Of a stretch of 54,203 nt of DNA, positions 17,928 to 25,878 are shown piece by piece (position 1 is the first letter of the stretch; the number at the start of each line of letters is the position of its first letter). Made by a program: the position numbers and the translations under genes. The notes beneath the pieces are model-generated. The model made no database searches and was not told the DNA's origin. It saw nothing but the letters and a program-made list of their open reading frames with translations. The DNA comes from Emticicia aquatilis (GTDB lineage: Bacteria; Bacteroidota; Bacteroidia; Cytophagales; Spirosomataceae). Location of the stretch: NCBI RefSeq assembly GCF_014644295.1, contig NZ_BMKK01000020.1, forward strand, positions 1 to 54,203, given 5' to 3'.

Positions 17928-18722
17928 ATGAATGAGGTCGTCGAACAGATGGATATTCTGTTTCTGACCTTAGACACTTTACGATTTGATGTAGCTGATA
18001 AACTCTTTCATACTGACCAAACCCCTAACTTTAAACACTATTTTCCAGAAGGTTGGGAAAAGTGTCATGCTCCTGGAAGTTTTACCTTTGCCTCTCATCA
18101 AGCTTTTTTTGCTGGTTTTTTACCAACACCAGCTTATCCAGGTCGGCATACGAGATTATTTGCAGCAAACTTTGCAGGAAGCGAAACCACATCCTCACAA
18201 ACATTAATTTTTGAAACCCCAGATATAGTTTCAGGCTTTAGGCAAAAAGGTTTCAAAACAGTTTGTATAGGTGGAGTTGGATTTTTCAATAAAAAAACTG
18301 CTTTAGGAAACGTTCTTCCTGCTCTTTTTGAAGAAAGTTATTGGACTGAAAAATATGGTGTAACTGAAAAACTATCAACAACTTATCAATTTGAAAAAGC
18401 AATAGAAATCATACATTCTACACAAAAACAACCATTGTTTCTATTTATCAATGTATCGGCCTTACATCAACCCAATTGGTTTTATGCTGATTCACCTAAT
18501 GAAAATAAAGAAGATACAATTGAAACCCATGAAGCAGCTTTAAAATACGTAGATAGCCAAATGCCTCTACTTCTTTCGGCACTCAAGCTTAAAAGAGATA
18601 CATTTTGTATTATTTGCTCCGACCACGGCACAGCCTATGGAGAAGATGGTTTTTTCGGGCATCGTTTAGGCCATCCAACAGTTTGGGAAGTGCCAATGGC
18701 AACATTTATACTAAAAAAATGA
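17928..18722 (+). CDS. STM4013/SEN3800 family hydrolase (alkaline phosphatase superfamily)
   Basis: About 264-aa cytosolic protein of the STM4013/SEN3800 family, an alkaline-phosphatase/sulfatase-superfamily fold. Family landmarks: DILFLTLDTLRFDVADKLF with a metal-ligand Asp, HAPGSFTFASHQAFFAGFLP with the probable Thr/Ser nucleophile region, SETTSSQTLIFETPDIVSGF, and the C-terminal metal site CIICSDHGTAYGEDGFFGH. It lacks the CxPSR motif, so it is not a formylglycine sulfatase; a phosphoryl or similar ester is the likelier substrate. Met at 17928 sits one base after the STM4014 stop and matches the family N-terminus; Met at 17913 is possible, and the frame is open to 17850 within STM4014. Confidence 0.85.
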   Translation: MNEVVEQMDILFLTLDTLRFDVADKLFHTDQTPNFKHYFPEGWEKCHAPGSFTFASHQAFFAGFLPTPAYPGRHTRLFAANFAGSETTSSQTLIFETPDIVSGFRQKGFKTVCIGGVGFFNKKTALGNVLPALFEESYWTEKYGVTEKLSTTYQFEKAIEIIHSTQKQPLFLFINVSALHQPNWFYADSPNENKEDTIETHEAALKYVDSQMPLLLSALKLKRDTFCIICSDHGTAYGEDGFFGHRLGHPTVWEVPMATFILKK

Positions 18723-18723
18723 T

Positions 18724-20046
18724 ATGAATATACAAAATACTTTATTTAACAATCCATTTGAAGGGTATGCTTACTCTTATCCACATAAACACGCTTATCG
18801 CCCATTTGAAACAGCAATACCCTTAGAATCTTTGTGGAAGGAAGAGTCAAAAGATGGCTTATTCTTATACTTACACATTCCATTTTGTGAAATGCGTTGT
18901 GGATTTTGTAATTTATTTACAGTGGCAAATCCCAAAGGGAATCTTGAAGAACAGTACATGAAAGCCCTTCAAACCGAAGCAAATGTTGTAAGTAAGGCTA
19001 TCGGAGAAAGCCAATTCTCTCGAATTGCTGTTGGTGGTGGAACACCAACATTTTTAAATTTGCCATTATTAGAATCTTTATTTTCAATAATCCAAGAAAC
19101 AATGAAGGTGGATACCTCAAAAACACCATTTTCTTTTGAGATGTCTCCTAAAACTGTTTCCCTCGAAAAACTCCATTTTCTATATCAAAATGGAGTAGAT
19201 AGAGTGAGTATTGGTATTCAAAGTTTTATAGAAAATGAACAAAAAACGCTGGGAAGACCACAAAAAAACAAAGAGGTTTTCGATGCTCTTTCTATGATGC
19301 GTTCGGTTAATTTTAAAACTCTTAATATTGATTTAATATATGGTGCTTTTGGGCAAACAGCTAATTCTTGGTTATTTTCTTTAGAATCAGCATTAATGTA
19401 TGACCCAGAGGAAATTTTTATTTATCCTCTTTATACACGCCCACTTACAGGAATTATGTCGATGAATAAAAGTGAGACAGATAATCGTTTTAATTTGTAT
19501 TTGCTGGCCAAAGAATTCCTTCTCAGTCAAAGTTACGAACAAATATCAATGAGATTGTTCCGTAAAAAGGCTATTTCTCAAACAATGAATGGTTTACAGT
19601 ATTGTTGTCAAGAAGATGGAATGGTTGGGTTAGGGTCTGGAGCTCGCTCCTATACAAAAAGAGTTCACTATTCCTCAGAATATGCAGTTGGAAGTAAAAA
19701 TGTTAAAAATATTATTCAAAATTATATTTCCAAATCAACCTCTGATTTTGCCAGTATAGATTATGGTATCAGACTAAACGATAGCGAATTAAAAAGGCGT
19801 TATCTAATAAAATCCATTTTACAAGTATCTGGTTTAGATATAAATCAATATAATACTTTTTTCAACTCAGACCTCATTAAAGACCATCCAAAACTACTTT
19901 CATTATTAGACTCAGGTTTGGGTTTTATAGAAAATGAGACTCTATTTAAACTAACTACAGATGGGATTGACTGGTCTGATGCAATTGGTCCTTGGTTGTA
20001 TTCAGATGAAATAAAAACAAAAATGGAAGGATTTAATTTGAAATAA
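18724..20046 (+). CDS. STM4012 family radical SAM protein
   Basis: 440-aa radical SAM enzyme related to HemN-type proteins. The family N-terminus is EGYAYSYPHKHAYRPFE. The cluster motif CxxxCxxC (Cys55, Cys59, Cys62) lies in HIPFCEMRCGFCNLFTVANP, followed by the SAM-binding AVGGGTPTFL and the VDRVSIGIQSF strand. The C-terminal part (residues ~340-440) resembles the winged region of HemN relatives. One base separates its ATG from the STM4013 stop. Despite HemN likeness, the operon context argues against coproporphyrinogen oxidation. The reaction is unknown. Confidence 0.88.
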   Translation: MNIQNTLFNNPFEGYAYSYPHKHAYRPFETAIPLESLWKEESKDGLFLYLHIPFCEMRCGFCNLFTVANPKGNLEEQYMKALQTEANVVSKAIGESQFSRIAVGGGTPTFLNLPLLESLFSIIQETMKVDTSKTPFSFEMSPKTVSLEKLHFLYQNGVDRVSIGIQSFIENEQKTLGRPQKNKEVFDALSMMRSVNFKTLNIDLIYGAFGQTANSWLFSLESALMYDPEEIFIYPLYTRPLTGIMSMNKSETDNRFNLYLLAKEFLLSQSYEQISMRLFRKKAISQTMNGLQYCCQEDGMVGLGSGARSYTKRVHYSSEYAVGSKNVKNIIQNYISKSTSDFASIDYGIRLNDSELKRRYLIKSILQVSGLDINQYNTFFNSDLIKDHPKLLSLLDSGLGFIENETLFKLTTDGIDWSDAIGPWLYSDEIKTKMEGFNLK

Positions 20047-20091
20047 TTTGCCGTACTAAAAAAGTAATTTTCAACCAATAGTGTCTAATTT

Positions 20092-20943
20092 ATGATTTGG
20101 TCAATTTTATATCGAGGTCCACTTTCTGGCTGTAACTACAGTTGTACATACTGCCCTTTTGCAAAGAAAAAAGATAGTAAAAAGGTACTTGAAATGGACT
20201 CCCAACAATTGCACAAATTTGTAAATTGGGTATCTATTCAATCAGATAAAACAATTAATATTCTCTTTACTCCTTGGGGTGAAGGCTTAATTAGAAAGCA
20301 TTATCAAGATGCAATCATACAATTAAGTCAAATGCCAAATGTTGGAAAGGTGTCTATACAAACCAATCTTTCGTGTAAACTGAAATGGCTTGAAAGTAGT
20401 AATAAAGAAAAAGTAGCATTATGGACAACTTATCATCCTACCCAGACTACTTTAACACAGTTTTTGAACAAATGTCAACAATTAGACATACTAAAGATAA
20501 AATATAGTGTTGGTGTTGTTGGTTTCCGAGAAGCCTTACCAGAAATTGAAATGATGCGTCAAAAACTTTCTAAAAGCACCTACTTATGGATAAATGCACT
20601 AAAAAAGAACCCTGACTACTACTCAACTGATGATATTAGACGCATGTCAGTAGTTGACCCTCATATCCACTATAACCTTCAGAACCATGAAAGTAAAGGG
20701 TTTTATTGTCGAGCAGGTCATACTACTTTCAGTGTTAATGGGGATGGAGATGTTAGTCGTTGTCATTTCATAAAAGAAATTATTGGCAATATCTATGATG
20801 TTGATTTTGAGCAAAGACTTTTTCCAAAACTTTGTATAAACGATACTTGTGGTTGCCATATTGGCTATGTACACTTAGAAAAACTAAATATAGAAAAAGA
20901 CTTTGGGGATGGAATATTAGAACGAATAGCTACTAACTTTTGA
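20092..20943 (+). CDS. STM4011 family radical SAM protein with SPASM-like C-terminus
   Basis: 283-aa radical SAM enzyme, last gene of the five-gene set. The N-terminus ILYRGPLSGCNYSCTYCPFA carries CxxxCxxC (Cys14, Cys18, Cys21). The C-terminus is Cys-rich in the SPASM manner: GFYCRAGHTTFSVNGDGDVS, RCHFIKEIIGN, then LCINDTCGCHIGYVH, so auxiliary Fe-S clusters are likely. SPASM enzymes commonly modify peptides or proteins, which hints at a macromolecular substrate. It lies 45 bp after STM4012, the largest gap in the operon. No terminator is evident before the next lipoprotein gene. Confidence 0.88.
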   Translation: MIWSILYRGPLSGCNYSCTYCPFAKKKDSKKVLEMDSQQLHKFVNWVSIQSDKTINILFTPWGEGLIRKHYQDAIIQLSQMPNVGKVSIQTNLSCKLKWLESSNKEKVALWTTYHPTQTTLTQFLNKCQQLDILKIKYSVGVVGFREALPEIEMMRQKLSKSTYLWINALKKNPDYYSTDDIRRMSVVDPHIHYNLQNHESKGFYCRAGHTTFSVNGDGDVSRCHFIKEIIGNIYDVDFEQRLFPKLCINDTCGCHIGYVHLEKLNIEKDFGDGILERIATNF

Positions 20944-21030
20944 ATTAGATAATAATCTTTCAACCTTAGCAACAAATCAGAAGAAACAACGTTTTGTAAG
21001 TCTAAAAATAGATTTTCTCTGATAAAATTA

Positions 21031-21582
21031 ATGAAAAAACTAACGTTTTTACTTCTTGCTTTTACACTCCTTGTATCGTGCCGAAAAGAATTTGCCAGCT
21101 TTCAGAAGTCTCCAAACATCAACTATGCTGCCAAGAAAAAGCCAATAGAAATTCCTCTCGAAATCATTAAACCCGAACAACCTAATCTGATTGTTTCTAC
21201 CCAAAATTCGTTTGCCTTTACTGAATCAAAAGAAGCTTTTCAGTCAGAAAATAATGAAATAAGTACTCAAAATACACAAATCAATGATGATGGAGGAAGA
21301 AAAAAACGAAAAAATGTCAGCAAAAAACAAGAAACGTTTTTTGAGAAAATATTTCCGAATCAGCATTCAAAAGAAAAACAATCGGTAAAAAAGCGTAGAA
21401 AACCTGTTCCACTTAATTCTACGATTTATACTGGCTTTATCATCTTAGGCATTGCTATCTTGCTTGCTTTGATTTCGCTCAATTCGCTTTCATTGCTTTT
21501 TGGCTTGGCCGCAATTTTCTTCCTTTACTTGGGTTTCAAAAAGTATTTCCGAAAGAAACGCCGACGTGATATTTTCAGATAA
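21031..21582 (+). CDS. Small lipoprotein with C-terminal membrane helices
   Basis: 183-aa protein of unknown function. A lipobox (TLLVSC, Cys17) follows a hydrophobic leader. Residues about 25-130 are polar and low-complexity with a basic stretch (RKKRKNVSKKQETF). Two closely spaced hydrophobic helices follow (TGFIILGIAILLALISL and LLFGLAAIFFLYLGF), and the protein ends in a basic tail (KKYFRKKRRRDIFR). It is 87 bp downstream of STM4011 on the same strand; co-transcription is possible but it is not part of the conserved five-gene set. I do not recognise a family. Confidence 0.7.
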   Translation: MKKLTFLLLAFTLLVSCRKEFASFQKSPNINYAAKKKPIEIPLEIIKPEQPNLIVSTQNSFAFTESKEAFQSENNEISTQNTQINDDGGRKKRKNVSKKQETFFEKIFPNQHSKEKQSVKKRRKPVPLNSTIYTGFIILGIAILLALISLNSLSLLFGLAAIFFLYLGFKKYFRKKRRRDIFR

Positions 21583-21641
21583 ACCACTCATTTTCAGACA
21601 AAAAATAAATTTTCAAGAAATATTTGCATAAATAATTTATT

Positions 21642-21661
21642 TTAAACAATTTTGTCGAACA
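21642..21661 (+). promoter_or_regulatory. TetR operator, copy 1
   Basis: TTAAACAATTTTGTCGAACA, ending 10 nt before the TetR start, is identical over 20 bp to 22341-22360. The core TTGTCGAACAA is a near-palindrome of the kind TetR proteins bind. CAATTTTG within it approximates the -7 box, so binding would block the promoter: autorepression is inferred. Confidence 0.75.
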
Positions 21662-21671
21662 AAAATATTTT

Positions 21672-22283
21672 ATGCCTAAAATCGACCACAATACTAAAGA
21701 AAAGATACTTATTGCTGCTGAAAAAGTATTTCATCGAAGCGGATTTAAAGGAACTCGGACAACTGCTATTGCTGAAGAAGCGGGAATTAGTCGCACCATG
21801 TTGCACTATTATTACAGCACCAAAGAAGACCTTTTTCAAGAAGTTTTGAACAAAACTCTTGGTGCTGTAATACCGCATTTAAGTCGCCTTTTGGGGCAGG
21901 AAATGGATTTAGAGCATTGGATATGCCATATTATTGACACAATGTGCGGTTTGTTTGAAGAAAAACCAACTTTTCCGAATTTCGTTGCCAATATTATTAA
22001 CGAGTCGCCCGATGTGGTCATGATGCTCGCCACTAATGTTCAAGATGATATTCCGTCAAAATTAGATGCACTATTGGCAGTAGAAAAACAAAAAGGCACA
22101 GTTATCGAAAACATCACTGGTGAAGATTTGATATTGAATATTTATTCGCTCTGTGCAGTTCCGTATCTCGGTATTCCTTACATCAAAGCAAAAGAAAACC
22201 GAAATGATGAGCAAATGCTTGAGTTTTTGAAACAACGACGCGAGAAAATCAAAGTATTTGTACTTCATGGTATCAGAAAATAG
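21672..22283 (+). CDS. TetR family transcriptional regulator
   Basis: 203-aa repressor. An N-terminal TetR helix-turn-helix spans residues about 8-55: KILIAAEKVFHRSGFKGTRT, then AIAEEAGISRTMLHYYYSTK EDLF. The C-terminal part is the variable ligand-binding domain. It precedes a PhlG-type hydrolase gene, and the same 20-bp operator lies before both genes, so it likely represses itself and the hydrolase/flavoprotein pair. In Pseudomonas the TetR-type PhlH represses phlG, a parallel arrangement. A terminator follows, so the downstream genes are transcribed from their own operator-promoter. Confidence 0.9.
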   Translation: MPKIDHNTKEKILIAAEKVFHRSGFKGTRTTAIAEEAGISRTMLHYYYSTKEDLFQEVLNKTLGAVIPHLSRLLGQEMDLEHWICHIIDTMCGLFEEKPTFPNFVANIINESPDVVMMLATNVQDDIPSKLDALLAVEKQKGTVIENITGEDLILNIYSLCAVPYLGIPYIKAKENRNDEQMLEFLKQRREKIKVFVLHGIRK

Positions 22284-22305
22284 ACATTTCTAAATACTTT
22301 TTCAT

Positions 22306-22332
22306 TATGACTGGATTCAGTCATATTTTTTT
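22306..22332 (+). terminator. Rho-independent terminator after tetR
   Basis: TATGACTG-GATT-CAGTCATA (22306-22325) is a perfect 8-bp hairpin followed by a T-run. It separates tetR from the hydrolase gene and precedes the second operator by 9 bp. Confidence 0.8.
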
Positions 22333-22340
22333 AAATTATA

Positions 22341-22360
22341 TTAAACAATTTTGTCGAACA
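22341..22360 (+). promoter_or_regulatory. TetR operator, copy 2
   Basis: Exact second copy of the 20-bp sequence before tetR, ending 11 nt before the hydrolase ATG, at nearly the same distance as copy 1. Placement after a terminator supports an independent, TetR-controlled promoter for the two enzyme genes. Confidence 0.78.
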
Positions 22361-22371
22361 TATTTGTTTAT

Positions 22372-23172
22372 ATGAAAAATACTAAGAAATACATCGGCTA
22401 TCAATCGACAGATTTTGCATTGCCGTATGCCAAATTCTATGATGAAATCATAAGGCCAATCCCTACACTGGTTGAAAAAGCTATTAAAAAATCATCAAAA
22501 AACGGGCTTCAACTCGAAAATGTGCGTGATATGCACAACAAAGGTTATCTTGACTTAGAGAACGGTTATCTACTAAACAACGACGGCTCAATACATGTGG
22601 CGGTGCTTACGCCAATGCCAAATGTAAGCCCCGAAATATGGGATTGGTGGTTTGGCTGGCATAGCTGCGAAGACAGTCGCTACAAATTGTGGCACCCGAA
22701 AGCCCATCAATCGGTGGTTTGGGCAGATGGACGTGATGAAGTAGCATACGTTAATCGTACTTCTATTATCGAAGAATACATTGGCAAAAAACTCGAAAAA
22801 GCTGCTATTCAATTCAAATCTCCACTCGAATTCGGGTTTTCTGATTCACAGATTGCTGATAAAGCCAAAGTAGTTTATGTCTGTGCCAGAGTTGGGTATG
22901 TGGACTATCCACTTGACTTTGGCTGGTTGGTTCATCAAATCCGAAAAACTGACGGTGGTGCCGAAATGCGTTCGAGGTTTTGGATGGGTGGCAAGTTTAT
23001 AGCCATTCGTTCCGATAATTTTCTTGGAAAGATAGTCTCAAAAGTTCTACAAAAAATAGTCAAACTTCCCGAACAACAAGCCAAAGATTTGATGACTCAT
23101 TGCTCGGAAGAAATGAATCATTTGGCGGCTATTCTACCCGATTTGTACAATGAATTTAACCAAAACAACTAA
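22372..23172 (+). CDS. DAPG hydrolase (PhlG) family protein
   Basis: About 266-aa cytosolic hydrolase resembling PhlG, the zinc enzyme that cleaves a C-C bond in 2,4-diacetylphloroglucinol to release acetate. Landmarks: VAVLTPMPNVSPEIWDWWFG, WHSCEDSRYKLWHPKAH (candidate metal-ligand and substrate-pocket residues) and a C-terminal HxxxE in LMTHCSEEMNHLA, matching the spacing of the PhlG zinc ligands. The ATG at 22372 is chosen; the frame is open from a TTG at 22351, but that lies inside the operator. It lies 12 bp before the flavoprotein gene. True substrate may be another acylated phenol or beta-diketone. Confidence 0.82.
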   Translation: MKNTKKYIGYQSTDFALPYAKFYDEIIRPIPTLVEKAIKKSSKNGLQLENVRDMHNKGYLDLENGYLLNNDGSIHVAVLTPMPNVSPEIWDWWFGWHSCEDSRYKLWHPKAHQSVVWADGRDEVAYVNRTSIIEEYIGKKLEKAAIQFKSPLEFGFSDSQIADKAKVVYVCARVGYVDYPLDFGWLVHQIRKTDGGAEMRSRFWMGGKFIAIRSDNFLGKIVSKVLQKIVKLPEQQAKDLMTHCSEEMNHLAAILPDLYNEFNQNN

Positions 23173-23184
23173 TGCTTTAAAATT

Positions 23185-24558
23185 ATGGAAAACCTAAAAA
23201 TTTCTGGAGATATAATCATACGAGGCGAAAAAGGCTTCGATGAGTTAGTAATGGGTACACTTTTTAATAAAATTGACCCAAAACAACGCCCTTCAATGGT
23301 GGTGATTCCGAATGACATTCACGATATAATCAATATAGTTCGCTACGCAAAATCGGTTGGAAAAAGAATTACCATCAGTTCGGGCGGACATAGTTTCAGT
23401 GCGAATTTCATCAGAGAAGGTGCGGTTTTGATTCTGATGAAAAACTTCAATCAATACTCCGTCAATAAAGATGCTATGACCGCCGAGGCTGGCCCAGGTG
23501 TAGGTGGAAGTGTATTAATGAAAGCACTTTACAAAGAGAATTTGTTCTTTCCTGCGGGACATTGCAAGGGTGTTTGCATTGGTGGTTATCTGCTTCAAGG
23601 CGGCTACGGTTGGAATGGTCGTAAATTGGGTATTGCTTGTCAGAGTGTTTTGGCGATGGACATCATCACGGCCAATGGCGAGTTGGTTCATGCCAGTCCG
23701 ACCCAAAATGCTGATTTGTTTTGGGCGGCTCGTGGTTCGGGGCCGGGGTTCTTTGGCATTGTCGTTAAATTCTATCTCAAAATCTACCCTTTGCCTAAAT
23801 ACCGAGCTATTATGGCTCATGATTTCAGCATCAAACACCTCGATGATGTCTATCGTTGGGCGTATGAAGCAGGCTCTTCGATTCCGAAAGCTATTGAATT
23901 TCAGATGATTATGATTCAGAAAATGCTCAATATCTTAGGGCCGGGCATTGAGGCTTTTGCACCGATTTTTGCCGATACCGAAGACGAATTTGAAGAAGCG
24001 AAGACTTTCATGCACAACAGTCCGATAAAGAAAAAGGCCATAATTGCCACACCAGCCTTCAACCCTGGTATTGAGCTGCTCTACAAAGGCACGATGTCTC
24101 ATTACCCCGAAGACCACCATTGGGGCGTAGATAATATGTGGACACACGCTTCGATTGATGATTTGTTGCCGCATATCAAGCAAATTGCCGAGACATTACC
24201 GCCTGCACCCTCGCATTTTTTGTGGTTGAATTGGCACCCAGGTAACCTGAAAACTGACATGGCTTACAGCAAAGAAGATAATATTTATATGGCTTTGTAC
24301 AGTTGCTGGAAAGATGCTAAAGACACCGAAAAATACAATAATTGGGCGTTTGACACGATGCGGAAAATGGAGCATCTGGCGGTAGGAATTCAGTTAGCCG
24401 ATGAAGGTTTGCACCGCCGTATCGCTGCATTTATGAGTGATGAAAACCTACAAAAAGTACAAGAAATTAGAGCCAAAAGAGACCCCGATGGGCTTTTTTA
24501 TGAGTGGCACAGCAAGCCTATTTTCAATGAGCGAATGAAAGAATTAGTGAATGATTGA
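23185..24558 (+). CDS. BBE-type FAD-linked oxidoreductase
   Basis: 457-aa flavoprotein of the PCMH/FAD_binding_4 superfamily with a BBE-like C-terminus. ITISSGGHSFSANFIREG contains the His that can hold FAD through an 8-alpha bond, and FPAGHCKGVCIGGYLLQGGY contains Cys residues at the position of the second, 6-S-cysteinyl link, so FAD may be bicovalently bound. ARGSGPGFFGIVVKFYLKIY is the second FAD-binding region; the C-terminal RDPDGLFYEWHSKP replaces the usual DPxxxF tail. No signal peptide. Paired with the PhlG-type gene under the same TetR operator, it probably oxidises a related phenolic or its product; the direct substrate is unknown. Confidence 0.85.
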   Translation: MENLKISGDIIIRGEKGFDELVMGTLFNKIDPKQRPSMVVIPNDIHDIINIVRYAKSVGKRITISSGGHSFSANFIREGAVLILMKNFNQYSVNKDAMTAEAGPGVGGSVLMKALYKENLFFPAGHCKGVCIGGYLLQGGYGWNGRKLGIACQSVLAMDIITANGELVHASPTQNADLFWAARGSGPGFFGIVVKFYLKIYPLPKYRAIMAHDFSIKHLDDVYRWAYEAGSSIPKAIEFQMIMIQKMLNILGPGIEAFAPIFADTEDEFEEAKTFMHNSPIKKKAIIATPAFNPGIELLYKGTMSHYPEDHHWGVDNMWTHASIDDLLPHIKQIAETLPPAPSHFLWLNWHPGNLKTDMAYSKEDNIYMALYSCWKDAKDTEKYNNWAFDTMRKMEHLAVGIQLADEGLHRRIAAFMSDENLQKVQEIRAKRDPDGLFYEWHSKPIFNERMKELVND

Positions 24559-24646
24559 ATAAACCAACTCGCTCACAAGCTCCTGTAAATCAAATAATTA
24601 TGTATATAGCGAATTTATTTTATTCTTCAAAATCAGTCATTTTAAA

Positions 24647-25858
24647 ATGAAAACTTTAGAAAAAATAGCCATTTTTTTACATTTAATTTTAGTAGTAAAT
24701 ATTACGAATGCCCAAAGTGTGCTGATTACGCCACAGAAATCGAAGATTTCTGACACTTTGAATGTAAATAGTTTCTTGTATATCGGTGGGGGCTTTCCTA
24801 TCGAATCGGGTTCTATTTTTCAGGTAAAACCCGACGAAAATGCTATTTTTTATATCCCAAATTGGGGTTTATCGGGAACAGAAATTATCACTGGTAATTT
24901 TTACTCTCCAACGGGAAATGCTCCACAGGTTCGATTTGAAAGTGAGGGACACAGTTTTTTTGATATTGGCAGAAAAGGAACGTTAGATTTTGTCATAGAA
25001 TATGATGACGACCCAATGTTGACAATAACAAATGCTGGACAGCTTAATGTAAGAAAAAGATTAACTTTTACAGATGCTGGGCGTTCGGTTTTTATTGGTG
25101 AAGATGCAGGAAAATATGATGATTTGACCGAGAACAATAATGTTTACTTAGGTCATTGGGCTGGTAACGCCAATGTCGAAGGCGAAAACAATGTGGCTAT
25201 CGGAACGGAAGCTTTTTCGGGCAGTTTGGGGTCTTATAATTTTGCTTTGGATACACACGCTTTGCAGAATAACATTAATGGAAACGATAATATTGCCATC
25301 GGGAATTTTGCAGGTTATGCCTCAGATGGTAGCAATAATATTTTGATAGGTTCGGGTGCTGGTGAGTCATTAATTGGCACACGAAATATCATTATTGGTA
25401 GAGAACTTGGCTCTAATAAAACTTTAGACAATACACTTTGGATTGATGTAGAAAATACAGAAGCCCCTCTCATACATGGAGATTTTGCAGCTAATTCATT
25501 GAAAATCAATGGCAAATTCTCGACTACAAACAGTGTAGGAGTAAAAATCCAAACACCTATGTCAACTTTAGATGTAAATGGCTCAATGGGATTGAAAGTA
25601 AAATCGGGTTTAGAAAGTGGCACAACTGACCCCGACGATTCGGCAGGGATTTGGATTTATACCACTGCTTTTGGCCCCATAACTCTCCCACCTGCATCTT
25701 CCTGCCCAAATCGTACTTATACAATAGTAAATAAGACTACTTCAAGCCTGACAATTTCAGAATTTCAAAATATGTTGAATACTACACAAACCACAATAAC
25801 CTCATCAACTTCAGTTTGGATTGTGAGCGATGGCTTGGTCTGGCAACAAATTAAATAA
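24647..25858 (+). CDS. Secreted Hep/Hag-like fibre protein without S74 domain
   Basis: 403-aa exported protein. Signal peptide ends at about NITNAQ (residue 23). The mature N-terminus SVLITPQKSKISDTLNV is nearly shared with the next gene, so the two are paralogous at that end. Residues ~145-270 have YadA-head-like motifs (ENNVAIGTEAF, NDNIAIGNFAGYA, SNNILIGSGAGES). It ends in a small beta-rich module (SCPNRTYTIVNKTTSSLTIS) instead of an S74 chaperone. First of three genes with gaps of 20 and 3 bp. Probably a surface or secreted fibre subunit; the partner at 25879 could provide the chaperoned component. Confidence 0.75.
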   Translation: MKTLEKIAIFLHLILVVNITNAQSVLITPQKSKISDTLNVNSFLYIGGGFPIESGSIFQVKPDENAIFYIPNWGLSGTEIITGNFYSPTGNAPQVRFESEGHSFFDIGRKGTLDFVIEYDDDPMLTITNAGQLNVRKRLTFTDAGRSVFIGEDAGKYDDLTENNNVYLGHWAGNANVEGENNVAIGTEAFSGSLGSYNFALDTHALQNNINGNDNIAIGNFAGYASDGSNNILIGSGAGESLIGTRNIIIGRELGSNKTLDNTLWIDVENTEAPLIHGDFAANSLKINGKFSTTNSVGVKIQTPMSTLDVNGSMGLKVKSGLESGTTDPDDSAGIWIYTTAFGPITLPPASSCPNRTYTIVNKTTSSLTISEFQNMLNTTQTTITSSTSVWIVSDGLVWQQIK

Positions 25859-25878
25859 CAATATTTTTTCAAATAAGC

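Noticed and set aside
18724-20046. HemN (oxygen-independent coproporphyrinogen oxidase) for the STM4012 gene
   Set aside because: The N-terminal sequence and the four-gene context match the STM4012 family, and no haem genes are nearby.
22351-22371. Upstream TTG start for the PhlG-type protein
   Set aside because: It lies within the 20-bp TetR operator; the ATG at 22372 gives the family N-terminus.
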